From: WJMT01 sp964456985
GTDB lineage: Bacteria > Acidobacteriota > Aminicenantia > Aminicenantales > Aminicenantaceae
Direction of reading: 5' to 3'
Assembly (NCBI GenBank): GCA_964456985.1
Contig: CAYWDH010000030.1
Location: 1-34,562, forward strand
DNA: 34,562 bases
Below are positions 7,482-15,820 of the stretch, one piece after another. The first letter of the stretch is position 1, and each line of letters starts with the position of its first letter. Below the pieces are notes generated by a model. The model searched no databases and had not been told where the DNA came from. It saw nothing but the letters and a program-made list of their open reading frames with translations. Made by a program: the position numbers and the translations under genes.

Positions 7482-9371
7482 ATGATGCCCAGAGCAAAAA
7501 TTATCCTGTGTATGTCGGCAATTTTCTGGTCATTCCTTTTATCCGGAATCGTATCCGGTTCCGGCAGTGACGACCAGACGCTGCAAGAAAAGGCAATTGA
7601 AGAACCCAAGGTAACTGGTGAGGTTGAAGAGGGTCTACAGAAAGATATCAGGGATGTTTACCAAGAGGACTCGGGCCATACTGTAATTGATGGCGGTTAC
7701 ATCGATTGTCCGATCATAAAAATGCAGAAGGACACGATGATGCTGTGCATTGACGGCTGTCCTATGAACGGGGCACACGCATGGAATGTGATACATCCCG
7801 GATGTATGTACTCTTTTCCCGGCACCCACTGCGATCATGCGGTAACTTATACAGCACAGGCCTGCCTGGCAATGGTAGCAGCGGCCAACGGACAACATCT
7901 GAGCCAGGATCGAATTTCTTACTTCATTTTCCAGGACAATCCAGATACCGATGGCGCCAAAGCGGTCGGAAATCTGGATAATCCGGCCGGCGATCTGGGA
8001 CATTTCCAGCCCGTCAGCGGTGCCGATATCCTGAGAACGCTTAACTGGATGGTCGGAGTTGACCAAGGGGCAAAGGTGGTAGAGTTTTCCGAACATCTTC
8101 TGGACGAGTCACAGTCAAGAGACGATTACACAATTCGCGATTTTCTACTTCCGGGATGCCCGATCATTATGGAATCCGGCGAGGCACGTTATTATGTGGT
8201 GAGAGGATACGCAATAGTTGATACCTATGAAGGAATTCAGAAACTTCTTTATATAAATGACCCGGCATACCCTGACAAGTCGTCATTCATGCCAATGGAA
8301 GAATTACGCGGTGTAAAAACCAGGTTTTATTTTCTCCCTACAACCGGTAAACCAATGAGAAACGATGAGGAATCTATCTCTCTCGATTCCGACAACGACG
8401 GGATCTGCGATTTCGATGAAATTAATCGATTTTATACAGATCCTGCCAAACCAGACACAGATACCGACATGGTAAATGACCTTCAGGACATTGTCGGGTA
8501 CGTATTTAATCGAGACGGTTCCTGGAATTACAGGAATCCGGATATGGATGGTGACGGTTATCCAAAGCAGATAGATCCCGACAACGACCAGCCTGGTTCA
8601 AATGTAATTGATGGCTGCGAGGACGCTAACCATAACGGATTTTTCGACGACAACGGAACGGAAACCGATTGCTTCGACCCATCGGACGATGGAAACAGGA
8701 TAAACCCCGAATGTACCGGCGGCTTTATCAGATATGACGGTCATATTGATAATTGTGACGATAGTTATGAGTTGATCAGATTGATTCCCGGACAGGGGCT
8801 CAGCCGCGATTACAAGTGCTACTTCGAGTATAATCATACTGAATGTGTGCTTGTTCACGTGGGCACCCCGGCGGAGAGTATTGAAAAACTGGCATCAACC
8901 ACCAGATACAGCGGGATCGGCCAGGCAATGGCCCTGGTCACCAGGGATGAAAACGATGGCTACACGCTCGAATTCGATGTCACTCCGGATCAGGCTCCGG
9001 CAGAGATGGAGTTCAGTAGCGAGTTTAGCACCGGATTGGATACTAACGTAACGGCCGACAACAAAGACCTGATGATGCCTCTCTTTCTGAACGACTGGAA
9101 GCTGGGACCCGGCGAGTCGGGAACAGTTGAGGTAACTGATAACGGTTATATTGTTCTCAGGGGATCGTACGATTTGTATGAAAATCAGCTTAAAGATCAA
9201 CCTCAATACCGGACGCAATGGCTCCAGATGATGAGATCGCATCACGGGTCAGCTGTGGTTTCGTGGGAAATCTGGATTCTTGAGGCGGATCTGGAAAAAA
9301 AAGAGCTTGACTTATTTTGTATACAGAATACAATATACGCATGGAATTTAAAATCACCCGTATGCCCCTGA
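7482..9371 (+). CDS. Secreted C39-peptidase-like protein with thrombospondin type 3 repeats
   Basis: 629 residues. ATG7482 follows GGAGGG by 8 nt and gives a signal peptide (residues 1-27). Residues about 75-290 resemble papain-fold C39-like domains: 'HCDHAVTYTAQACLAM' with Cys117 and Cys128, 'LSQDRISYF', and 'YYVVRGYA' followed by 'LLYINDPAY'. The position where this fold usually has its catalytic His (GHYVV) holds Arg-Tyr (residues 236-238), so activity is doubtful. Residues about 301-395 contain Asp/Asn-rich calcium-binding type 3 repeats ('DSDNDGICDFDE', 'DMDGDGYP'). The C-terminal 230 residues are unassigned. The gene looks richer in GC than its neighbours. Its tail overlaps the promoter and first codons of the gntR gene. 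It is probably surface-exposed or secreted; the substrate is unknown. Confidence 0.7.
   Translation: MMPRAKIILCMSAIFWSFLLSGIVSGSGSDDQTLQEKAIEEPKVTGEVEEGLQKDIRDVYQEDSGHTVIDGGYIDCPIIKMQKDTMMLCIDGCPMNGAHAWNVIHPGCMYSFPGTHCDHAVTYTAQACLAMVAAANGQHLSQDRISYFIFQDNPDTDGAKAVGNLDNPAGDLGHFQPVSGADILRTLNWMVGVDQGAKVVEFSEHLLDESQSRDDYTIRDFLLPGCPIIMESGEARYYVVRGYAIVDTYEGIQKLLYINDPAYPDKSSFMPMEELRGVKTRFYFLPTTGKPMRNDEESISLDSDNDGICDFDEINRFYTDPAKPDTDTDMVNDLQDIVGYVFNRDGSWNYRNPDMDGDGYPKQIDPDNDQPGSNVIDGCEDANHNGFFDDNGTETDCFDPSDDGNRINPECTGGFIRYDGHIDNCDDSYELIRLIPGQGLSRDYKCYFEYNHTECVLVHVGTPAESIEKLASTTRYSGIGQAMALVTRDENDGYTLEFDVTPDQAPAEMEFSSEFSTGLDTNVTADNKDLMMPLFLNDWKLGPGESGTVEVTDNGYIVLRGSYDLYENQLKDQPQYRTQWLQMMRSHHGSAVVSWEIWILEADLEKKELDLFCIQNTIYAWNLKSPVCP
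9307..9334 (+). promoter_or_regulatory. gntR promoter (TTGACT-N16-TACAAT)
   Basis: TTGACT at 9307-9312 and TACAAT at 9329-9334 are 16 nt apart, 6 nt before ATG9341, all inside the 3' end of the preceding gene. With so short a distance the transcript may be nearly leaderless or start further on. Confidence 0.45.
9317..9333. promoter_or_regulatory. Candidate GntR operator
   Basis: TTGTAT (9317-9322) and ATACAA (9328-9333) form an exact 6-bp inverted repeat. The left part TTGTATACAG is also close to the palindrome TTGTATACAA, which contains the GTATAC core typical of FadR/FCD-type GntR operators. It overlaps the -10 box, consistent with autorepression. Confidence 0.45.
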
Positions 9372-10003
9372 GAGATCAGGTCTATCACTACATCAGAGAA
9401 AAAATTATTTCCGGCAGCCTTACCCCGGGAGAAAAAATCAGAGACACCGATTTTGTCGAGGATCTGGGGATCAGCCGCACCCCAATGAGGGAAGTCTTGT
9501 TAAGGCTTGTCAGAGAAGGATTCCTGCTCAATCACATGGGAAGAGGATTCGAAGTTACTTCCCTGGATAGACGTGAAATAGAAGAAATCTACCCAATTAT
9601 CGGGACTCTGGAATCACTGGCATTAAAATCCTCACCTCCTGCAAAAAAAAGGCAGCTGGAGGACCTACAAAAAATTCTTCTGAAGATGGAAAAAAAGAAC
9701 CTTTCCCCGTTGGACTACTTAGCTCTGGATGAACAGTGGCATGACCTTCTGCTGATGGGCTGCAGCAACCACAAGTTGCTAGAGATTCTCAAACAATTAA
9801 AAAATACCATGAAACGGTATGAACTAGCCTATGTCCATTCTTCAGACAGTATTGAAGATTCTTTGGAATCTCACCATGTCATCTTGCAAATCTTGAAAAC
9901 AGGAAACCAACAACAGGCAGCAGATGTCTTGCAGCAGCATTGGAATCTTTCCATAAAAGCCCTGATGAAAAAAATCAACCCGAAATCAAATGATCAACCA
10001 TGA
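9341..10003 (+). CDS. GntR-family regulator, FCD-type
   Basis: 220 residues from ATG9341. The N-terminal winged helix (residues about 5-70) has the family pattern 'YIREKIISGSLTPGEKI' followed by 'ISRTPMREVL'. The C-terminal all-helical FCD domain (about 80-212) keeps the acidic/His metal- or ligand-binding positions in 'DEQWHDLL', 'SHHVIL' and 'QQHW'. FCD regulators usually bind carboxylic acids or related small metabolites and repress neighbouring genes. The start overlaps the preceding gene by 31 nt; a TTG at 9317 would place the start inside the putative operator, so ATG9341 is preferred. The S41 protease gene follows 76 nt downstream in the same direction and is the likely co-transcribed partner. 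Confidence 0.88.
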   Translation: MEFKITRMPLRDQVYHYIREKIISGSLTPGEKIRDTDFVEDLGISRTPMREVLLRLVREGFLLNHMGRGFEVTSLDRREIEEIYPIIGTLESLALKSSPPAKKRQLEDLQKILLKMEKKNLSPLDYLALDEQWHDLLLMGCSNHKLLEILKQLKNTMKRYELAYVHSSDSIEDSLESHHVILQILKTGNQQQAADVLQQHWNLSIKALMKKINPKSNDQP

Positions 10004-10079
10004 TTTCCTATTTCTGTTCTGTCAAATACGCTGGAGAAAAAAATTTAAAAAAAAGTAGCTGGAAAAGGAAGGAGTTGAT

Positions 10080-11456
10080 ATGAAAAGGACACGGAGAGTC
10101 ATTTTTGTGGTTATTATCATCATGATATTCGAGATCATGTATTTCAATGTGAGCTTTTCTTCTTCTCTTATCAGTGAACATACTGAACTTCCGAATACTG
10201 CGGCTGGCCGGTATGCGGCAGCCTACTTCACAGCGTTTAATTCAGACGATAATCACGTGATGCTTGAGTTCGAAGAGAACAATCGTTCTCTCTCTTATCT
10301 CGCAGATCGCCCTGCTGATAAACGCGAGGCCAACTATGAGCGGCTTCACGACATCTTCGGACAATTAACCCCGCTACGAGTGGCTCTCAGCCTGGAAATG
10401 CAGATCACTTTGCTGGTAAAAAACAGCAAAAAAGATGAGATTCTTGTTATTCGGTTCCAACTCGAAGAGGACGCTCCTCACCGCCTACAATACATGACAT
10501 TCAGCGGAATTGACCATGCTGAGGTGCCGGATGAATATGCAGCATACATAGCCACTAGGGCTGCGCCGATTGATGCTTCGCTGAGAGAGAGAACGATCCA
10601 AAAGGTAGCAGAAATTCTCGGCAATAAATACATCTACCCAAAACTTGGAGAAAAGCTGAAGGCCACAATACAACGAAATAACTTGAAGGAAAGATACGCC
10701 GACTGCAGAAATGCCGGGAAACTGGCGGATAGGCTCACTGAGAACGCGCTGAATATATCGAAAGACCGCCATATCTGGGTAGAAGCCCAGAATCCAATGG
10801 CTCAAGGATCGACTGATCCTTTGAACGCCTCTGTTGAGAAACTCCGATCTGAAAACTATCACTTGCGCAAGGTTGAGATTCTTTCAAACAACATAGGCTA
10901 CATGAAATTTGATATGATCCACGACAACAAAGAAGCGCTGGATGTGATTGCTGACGGACTTTCAGACCTTGCGGACTGCGACGCGCTTATCTTCGATATT
11001 CGTGATAACATCGGTGGCGGATGGGGAACGGCTAATCTCATAATTGGATATCTCTTGCCGCCTAATACTGTTTATAGCCGTGTATACGATCGTGACAGTC
11101 ACCTTGTGGAGCAGCGATCAACTCCTGACACCATTCCCGGCAAGCCATTCGATAGTCATATTCCTGTCTACATTCTGACCAGCAACCGGACTGGTTCTGC
11201 AGCAGAAAGTTTCGCTTATGTTCTCAAACACGCTGGTCGGGCAACGATCGTAGGAGAAGTCACACTCGGAATGGCTCATCCTTCAGAGGAGGTTGTTGTC
11301 AACGATTATTTCAGAATGTCTGTTCCTTTTTTACGAAGTGAGAATGTTGTCACAGGTTCAGACTGGGAGGGCACAGGTGTCATTCCCCAAATTAAAGTTA
11401 AGGCTGATCAAGCCCTTACAGCTGCGATCGAGGATGCCAAATACAAAATAAAATAG
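10080..11456 (+). CDS. Secreted S41-family (tail-specific / IRBP-like) serine peptidase
   Basis: 458 residues with an N-terminal signal or anchor (about 6-30). Residues about 40-160 form an accessory region; about 170-250 resemble the helical N-terminal part of IRBP-type S41 peptidases ending in 'KDRHIWVE'. About 265-455 is the catalytic domain: 'NIGYMKFDMI', 'ALIFDIRDNIGGGWG' and 'TSNRTGSAAESFAY', with Ser373 as the predicted nucleophile. A PDZ domain is not evident, as in many short IRBP-like members. It probably cleaves peptides or proteins in the periplasm. AAGGAAGGAG immediately precedes the ATG. It is likely in an operon with gntR. Confidence 0.87.
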   Translation: MKRTRRVIFVVIIIMIFEIMYFNVSFSSSLISEHTELPNTAAGRYAAAYFTAFNSDDNHVMLEFEENNRSLSYLADRPADKREANYERLHDIFGQLTPLRVALSLEMQITLLVKNSKKDEILVIRFQLEEDAPHRLQYMTFSGIDHAEVPDEYAAYIATRAAPIDASLRERTIQKVAEILGNKYIYPKLGEKLKATIQRNNLKERYADCRNAGKLADRLTENALNISKDRHIWVEAQNPMAQGSTDPLNASVEKLRSENYHLRKVEILSNNIGYMKFDMIHDNKEALDVIADGLSDLADCDALIFDIRDNIGGGWGTANLIIGYLLPPNTVYSRVYDRDSHLVEQRSTPDTIPGKPFDSHIPVYILTSNRTGSAAESFAYVLKHAGRATIVGEVTLGMAHPSEEVVVNDYFRMSVPFLRSENVVTGSDWEGTGVIPQIKVKADQALTAAIEDAKYKIK

Positions 11457-11500
11457 GGGGACATCCCATTAGGTACCACCCTCTAAACAAAAATCCATAA
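11457..11500 (+). repeat. 44-nt dispersed repeat, copy 1
   Basis: Begins GGGGACATCCC(A)TTAGGTACC and ends in AAACAAAAATCC(A)TAA. It matches 14672-14715 at 39 of 44 positions, same orientation and no gaps. It starts at the stop codon of the S41 gene. Confidence 0.6.
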
Positions 11501-11574
11501 TTTACCTTTCAACCGTAATACCATAGCTTCAGCGCTTTTCAACTGAATCTGTCACATATTTATCATTATTGTGG

Positions 11575-14202
11575 CTACTCATAGCGAAGGTTATGGGCCG
11601 GATTCGTATGTGCCACTTTAATGCTGTGATAGCTGGCCGTCAGAAAAGAAATAAGGATGGCACCGATCGCCACAGCCCCGAATAGAAGCGGGCTGATCCC
11701 AGTTCTGTAAGCAAATTTCCCCAGCCACATTTCAATAAACAACAGCGACACTGGAATGGCGACCACAATTGCCGCAGCAATCAGGAAAAATATTTCCCGA
11801 AACATGATCAAAACGATCTGTGCAGCCGAGGCACCAAGAACCTTTCGCAACGCCACCTCTTTGGTCCTCCTGAGAGATGTGAAGGAAGAAAGCCCGAGAA
11901 GGCCCAAAAGGGAAATACTAATACAGATATACGAGAAGATTTTAACCAACCGGTTCTGCCTCCGGTCAGCATCGTACAATCGGTCAAACGATTCATCCAG
12001 AAAAGAAAAGATAAAGGGCCGATTGGGATTAAACTTATTCCATCTCCCTTCCAGCCAATTTATGGTATCAGTCAAGGATTGGCCTTTCAAACGGACCATT
12101 AATTGGCTTGGTCTGCTGCCTGGCATGTTGTCTTCGGGTCTGGTGATCATCCGGATGAGCATAGGCTCGATCTTATTGTGGAGCGAGGCAAAATGAAAAT
12201 CCTTCACAACACCGATCACATATCCATCGGTATGCGTTCCCTGGGAGACACGTTTTCCGATCGGGTTATCCCATCCCATGAACCGTACCAGAGTTTCATT
12301 GACGATAAATCCTTTTTGCCGATCCGTGGAAAAGCTGGGATCGAAATCACGTCCTTCAACTATCTCAGCTCCCAATGTTTGAATGAAGTCGAATCCTCCC
12401 CATAGAACCCAAAAATTATGTTCTTCCACACCTTCCCTGCCTTCAAACTTATACAGGCCTGTGTTGGGAGCTCCAGGCTGTCCGATCCCCGTAGCAACTG
12501 ATATAATATCAGGATATTGTATGAGCTCCTGTTTGAAAGACGGGATCTTTGGGATGATATCATTATCCCGCAACCTGATTGATATAACATTTTCTTTCTT
12601 GAAACCCAGATCCTGACTGCGCATGAATTCGACCTGACGGTTCATAAAAAGCGTGATGATGACAACACCTATGGAGATTACGAACTGGAATGTTACCAGA
12701 ATCCGCCGGATTCGCACTCCTGTCCCTCCGGTACTGGATCCTCCTGATAAGGCAGTCACCGAATGTATGGAAGAGAGATAAAAAGCGGGATAAATACCGG
12801 AGAGGATCCCGATAAGGAGAAAAAGCCCTAAAACAGCCGCAAATAAGGCAGGATCGAACAGCATTCCTGTCTCTAGGTTGAGATCCAAACGCTGACTGAA
12901 TGTCGACAAAGACAGCAAAACTGCCCCATAAGCAACCAGCATAGCGATAAAAGACACAAGGAGGGATTCGCCCAGAAGTTGAAATATCAGATTCTTTTTT
13001 CCCGATCCAAGCACTTTTTTCATCCCTATCTCCCGGACACGAGTGGAAGCGCGGGCCGTGGCCATATTCATATAATTGACACAGGCCAGAATAAGAATGA
13101 ATATCCCGACAAAGAAAAATGTTAAGAGATAAGATCTGTTCCCCAACGGCATCTCACCCCTAAAACCGAACGTATTGTAGTGGATATCCTTCAGTTTCAG
13201 GAATATGGGTTTGTAGACCTGTCCATATGATTCTTCATCAACTTTGAAGTATTTCTCATAAAAAGCCGGAAATTTTTTATAAAATACAGCAAGGTCATAT
13301 TTTTCAGGAAGAAAAACATATGTGTAACCGAAAACCTCATACATCGACCATCTCAGGCTTTGCTGGTTTGTATCCCAGGTCGAGAATGAGATGATTCCTT
13401 CAATAGGTATATGAGAATTTCGCGGAGGATCCTTTATCACTCCCGTGACCATGAGATCAGCCTGGTTTTCGACCTGGATGACCTTTCCCAAAGGATTTTC
13501 CTCGCCGAAATACTTTCGAGCAAGAGTTTCGGTCAATACAACAGTGTTAGGATCCTTGAGACAGGTTTCCATGTTTCCCTGAAGAAGAGGATAGGTGAAG
13601 ACTTTGAGAATACTCGGATCGGCCAAAACTAGCCTCTTCTGGTAAAACCGTCTATCATCCAATTCGATCAGCATTTCCGACATGGGGGCGATTCGCACAA
13701 AATCTTCGATCTCCGGGTATTCCTCCTTGATTCTCGGTCCTAGAGCAGGTGAAGTGACAGCGTAGAGCAGAGGTTTTCCAGAGGTAATATAGTTAGAGCT
13801 GATCCGGTAGATACGGTCCGCATTTTGATGGTATTGGTCATAGGTTAACTCATTTCTCAGGAATAACATGATAATGATACTGCAGGCGATTCCCATGGAA
13901 AGCCCGAGAAAATTCAGAAAATAGTGAAATTTATCTCTTCTTATAAGGCGTGAGGTAAAAACAAGATAGTTTTTAAACATGACGGTACTCCATAAAAATT
14001 GATTTTTAAAGAATGATATGATGGATTTAAAAGCCTGCCATCTGTACCAAAAGCGTGCTTTTCCAGTCCCCTTTTCTTCGGCTACGCTGTGGTAGACTTC
14101 TTCCAAATCGCCGATAGTGGTGTAGATACCATCGTCAGGAAAAAACCGTTTAAGAAGACACTCTGTGAAGCGCGGGGGTCCTGGTAACGATTTCTTGTTC
14201 AT
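11575..14202 (-). CDS. MacB/FtsX-like permease with N-terminal permease prefix
   Basis: 875 residues. The first about 75 residues ('CLLKRFFPDDGIY', 'IGDLEEVYH') form a soluble prefix found on PadR-linked permeases. Then comes the standard MacB layout: TM1 ('LNFLGLSMGIACSIIIMLF'), a periplasmic MacB_PCD-like domain (about 140-355), three TM helices ending at about residue 505, a fifth ('ILVTFQFVISIGVVIITLF'), a second periplasmic domain, and three C-terminal TM helices including the FtsX motif 'EVALRKVLGAS'. It ends in 'NPAHNLRYE', the family tail. Such permeases normally need a MacB/LolD-type ATPase; none is nearby. The start overlaps the padR stop by 4 nt (ATGA), so the two are translationally coupled. 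Confidence 0.88.
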   Translation of the reverse strand: MNKKSLPGPPRFTECLLKRFFPDDGIYTTIGDLEEVYHSVAEEKGTGKARFWYRWQAFKSIISFFKNQFLWSTVMFKNYLVFTSRLIRRDKFHYFLNFLGLSMGIACSIIIMLFLRNELTYDQYHQNADRIYRISSNYITSGKPLLYAVTSPALGPRIKEEYPEIEDFVRIAPMSEMLIELDDRRFYQKRLVLADPSILKVFTYPLLQGNMETCLKDPNTVVLTETLARKYFGEENPLGKVIQVENQADLMVTGVIKDPPRNSHIPIEGIISFSTWDTNQQSLRWSMYEVFGYTYVFLPEKYDLAVFYKKFPAFYEKYFKVDEESYGQVYKPIFLKLKDIHYNTFGFRGEMPLGNRSYLLTFFFVGIFILILACVNYMNMATARASTRVREIGMKKVLGSGKKNLIFQLLGESLLVSFIAMLVAYGAVLLSLSTFSQRLDLNLETGMLFDPALFAAVLGLFLLIGILSGIYPAFYLSSIHSVTALSGGSSTGGTGVRIRRILVTFQFVISIGVVIITLFMNRQVEFMRSQDLGFKKENVISIRLRDNDIIPKIPSFKQELIQYPDIISVATGIGQPGAPNTGLYKFEGREGVEEHNFWVLWGGFDFIQTLGAEIVEGRDFDPSFSTDRQKGFIVNETLVRFMGWDNPIGKRVSQGTHTDGYVIGVVKDFHFASLHNKIEPMLIRMITRPEDNMPGSRPSQLMVRLKGQSLTDTINWLEGRWNKFNPNRPFIFSFLDESFDRLYDADRRQNRLVKIFSYICISISLLGLLGLSSFTSLRRTKEVALRKVLGASAAQIVLIMFREIFFLIAAAIVVAIPVSLLFIEMWLGKFAYRTGISPLLFGAVAIGAILISFLTASYHSIKVAHTNPAHNLRYE

Positions 14203-14531
14203 TTTTTTGCCGCAGATAGGGTGAGCTGGGGAATATCATCCCAAATTCTATCCTGAAGTTTTTTTATATCAAGCAGAGCTTTGATACCCACCCTAGTAAG
14301 CTCATACATCCGTTTTCTGCGCCCTCCCCTTTTTTGTGTGGACTCTGACAGATAGGAAGTCAAATACCGTTTTTGAACAAGACGTTCCAGGGTCACAAAA
14401 GTGGCGCCGAAGGACCAGGTCTTGCCTGTGCTTTTTTTCACCTGATCGCGAATGGTCACGGCATAAGCGTTGTCCTGGAGCCTCCAAATAGCCAGAAGGA
14501 ACAGCTCTTCGGGCCTGGATAAAAGTTTCAT
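14199..14531 (-). CDS. PadR-family transcriptional regulator
   Basis: 110 residues, a typical short PadR of the kind paired with permeases. It has a winged helix with 'EELFLLAIWRL', 'VTIRDQV', 'FGATFVTLERLVQKRYL' and a wing 'GGRRKRMYELT', then a short C-terminal dimerisation helix. PadR proteins repress neighbouring transporters and are released by small hydrophobic or toxic ligands. The coupled downstream gene is a large permease. A perfect 23-bp inverted repeat overlapping its promoter is the likely operator, so autoregulation is expected. Confidence 0.9.
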   Translation of the reverse strand: MKLLSRPEELFLLAIWRLQDNAYAVTIRDQVKKSTGKTWSFGATFVTLERLVQKRYLTSYLSESTQKRGGRRKRMYELTRVGIKALLDIKKLQDRIWDDIPQLTLSAAKK

Positions 14532-14549
14532 TTTGAACCTCGCATATGT

Positions 14550-14617
14550 TTTTACCTAAAAAATAAAACAAATAATGCGAGTTGTCAAGTATTTTTTGTT
14601 TTATTTTTTAGGTAAAA
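14550..14617. repeat. Perfect 23-bp inverted repeat (putative PadR operator)
   Basis: The arms 14550-14572 and 14595-14617 are exact reverse complements over 23 bp (core ACCTAAAAAATAAAAC), separated by 22 bp. The inner arm covers the -10 region of the padR promoter and the outer arm lies upstream of its -35 box. There is no coding potential between them. It could bind two PadR dimers about four helical turns apart. Confidence 0.7.
14560..14588 (-). promoter_or_regulatory. padR-permease promoter (TTGACA-N17-TATTTT)
   Basis: On the minus strand a consensus -35 TTGACA occupies 14588-14583 and a -10 TATTTT occupies 14565-14560, 17 nt apart. Both lie within or between the arms of the 23-bp inverted repeat. 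Confidence 0.55.
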
Positions 14618-14671
14618 TTAATTTTGAAAAAAATATGACAAGATTCTTATGTGTGTGTGGGCAGAAAATAA

Positions 14672-14715
14672 GGGGACATCCCCTTAGGTACCTCCCTACA
14701 AACAAAAATCCGTAA
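14672..14715 (+). repeat. 44-nt dispersed repeat, copy 2
   Basis: Second copy of the element at 11457-11500, 39 of 44 identical. Here GGGGACATCCCC is a complete near-palindrome. The end of the repeat forms the left arm of a hairpin with 14720-14727. Confidence 0.6.
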
Positions 14716-14727
14716 CAAAGGATTTTT
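14704..14727. terminator. Hairpin terminator downstream of the sulfotransferase gene
   Basis: AAAAATCC (14704-14711) pairs with GGATTTTT (14720-14727) across an 8-nt loop, giving a hairpin with a T run on either strand. It lies just beyond the sulfotransferase stop (minus strand) and beyond the padR region, so it may work in both directions. Confidence 0.5.
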
Positions 14728-14742
14728 TCCTAAACCTGTCTT

Positions 14743-15657
14743 TTATTCCATCATCTCATTGGGCTTCCAGTCCTGGTCGCTGTAATAATGATCAGATACA
14801 GGTCTGACAATACTTTTTATTTTCTCGATCTCTTCAGCCGTTAACTGGCCCTGCCATGCGCAAGCCAATTTTCGGCTGTTTCTTTTAAAATGAAAGGGAT
14901 TTTTATTTTCAGGCGTCACGGTTTCACTCTGTGTGCTGGAAATGATCTTATTCTTCATCTTTTTTGAAAAAAAGATATTCAATTTTTCAAATATTTTTTC
15001 GAACTCTCCAAGCGGATTCCTGCATAAATCTTCATGCCTCACTAAAATCCAATCTTTATTTTTTTCCAGAAATCGTGCCAATACGCTCATGACCATCAAC
15101 CACAACAGGCTGATCTTCTCCAACCGGTCTCTGTACTTTTCAAGCGGCATCTTTGAAAAATATTTTTGGACAAGAGTTTTTTGCTGCAATATTTGATCCA
15201 GATCAGAGGGCCATTCCACCCTGTTAAAACTCGCTGCCACAGCCGCAGGATGCCTCACTAGGATAATGACCTTCCATCCATACTTCTGTGCAAGAAAATC
15301 AGAAGAAAAGCAGGCATTGGGTTCTTTGAGTAAAGGCTGGGGATAGCCCAGAACCCTTCTTTTCATGCTGTAAAAAGACTGGGCTGTTCCCTTTGCCGTA
15401 CGCTTTATGATATTCTTTTCCATCTCACTTTTGTAGGTCAAACTTTTTAGTTTCTGCAGGATAGGCTCATATCTATGGATATTGTATTCATCAATATAAT
15501 GATATTTTTGGAAAGGCTGGGTCTTCTGAAATAAGCATACCGGATTGATAAATTCATGGACATAAAAATAATATTTTGAGGCACCGATCATTCTTCCCAG
15601 CCATGTGGTCCCGCTCCGAGGAACTCCGGTCACTAATAAAGGCCTGATTTCATTCAA
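14743..15657 (-). CDS. PAPS-dependent sulfotransferase
   Basis: 304 residues of the sulfotransferase fold. The 5'-phosphosulfate loop is 'GVPRSGTTWLGR' (residues 11-22). The 3'-phosphate motif is around Arg135-His136 and Ser143 in 'LVRHPAAVAASF', the standard 8-residue Arg-to-Ser spacing. 'VRHEDLCRNP' later in the chain is also typical. It would transfer sulfate from PAPS to a hydroxyl or amine of a glycan, lipid or small molecule; the acceptor cannot be read. A TTG start (15657-15655) is inferred because no ATG precedes the PAPS loop in frame and GAAGGA lies upstream. It is divergent from a sulfatase-fold gene, 163 bp apart. Confidence 0.85.
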   Translation of the reverse strand: MNEIRPLLVTGVPRSGTTWLGRMIGASKYYFYVHEFINPVCLFQKTQPFQKYHYIDEYNIHRYEPILQKLKSLTYKSEMEKNIIKRTAKGTAQSFYSMKRRVLGYPQPLLKEPNACFSSDFLAQKYGWKVIILVRHPAAVAASFNRVEWPSDLDQILQQKTLVQKYFSKMPLEKYRDRLEKISLLWLMVMSVLARFLEKNKDWILVRHEDLCRNPLGEFEKIFEKLNIFFSKKMKNKIISSTQSETVTPENKNPFHFKRNSRKLACAWQGQLTAEEIEKIKSIVRPVSDHYYSDQDWKPNEMME

Positions 15658-15772
15658 CTCTTTTTTTCCTTCAATCGAATGGACACAGTTTACTCTATTT
15701 CCCCACCTGATACAATTAACTCGGACTATTCATAAAAGAATAGCGATGAGCATTTTTTGGGGAAATTCTTTT

Positions 15773-15801
15773 TTGACAACCATAATAAAAACAGATAGCA
15801 T
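15773..15801 (+). promoter_or_regulatory. Promoter of the sulfatase-fold gene (TTGACA-N17-TAGCAT)
   Basis: A consensus -35 TTGACA (15773-15778) and TAGCAT (15796-15801) are spaced 17 nt, 19 nt ahead of ATG15821. This supports the later start rather than an upstream TTG. Confidence 0.5.
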
Positions 15802-15820
15802 CAGTAGAGGGAGAAAGAAG

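Noticed and set aside
15605..15820. Upstream extension of the sulfatase-fold gene
   Set aside because: It would overlap the divergent sulfotransferase start and bury a good promoter. ATG15821 has an SD and opens a signal sequence.
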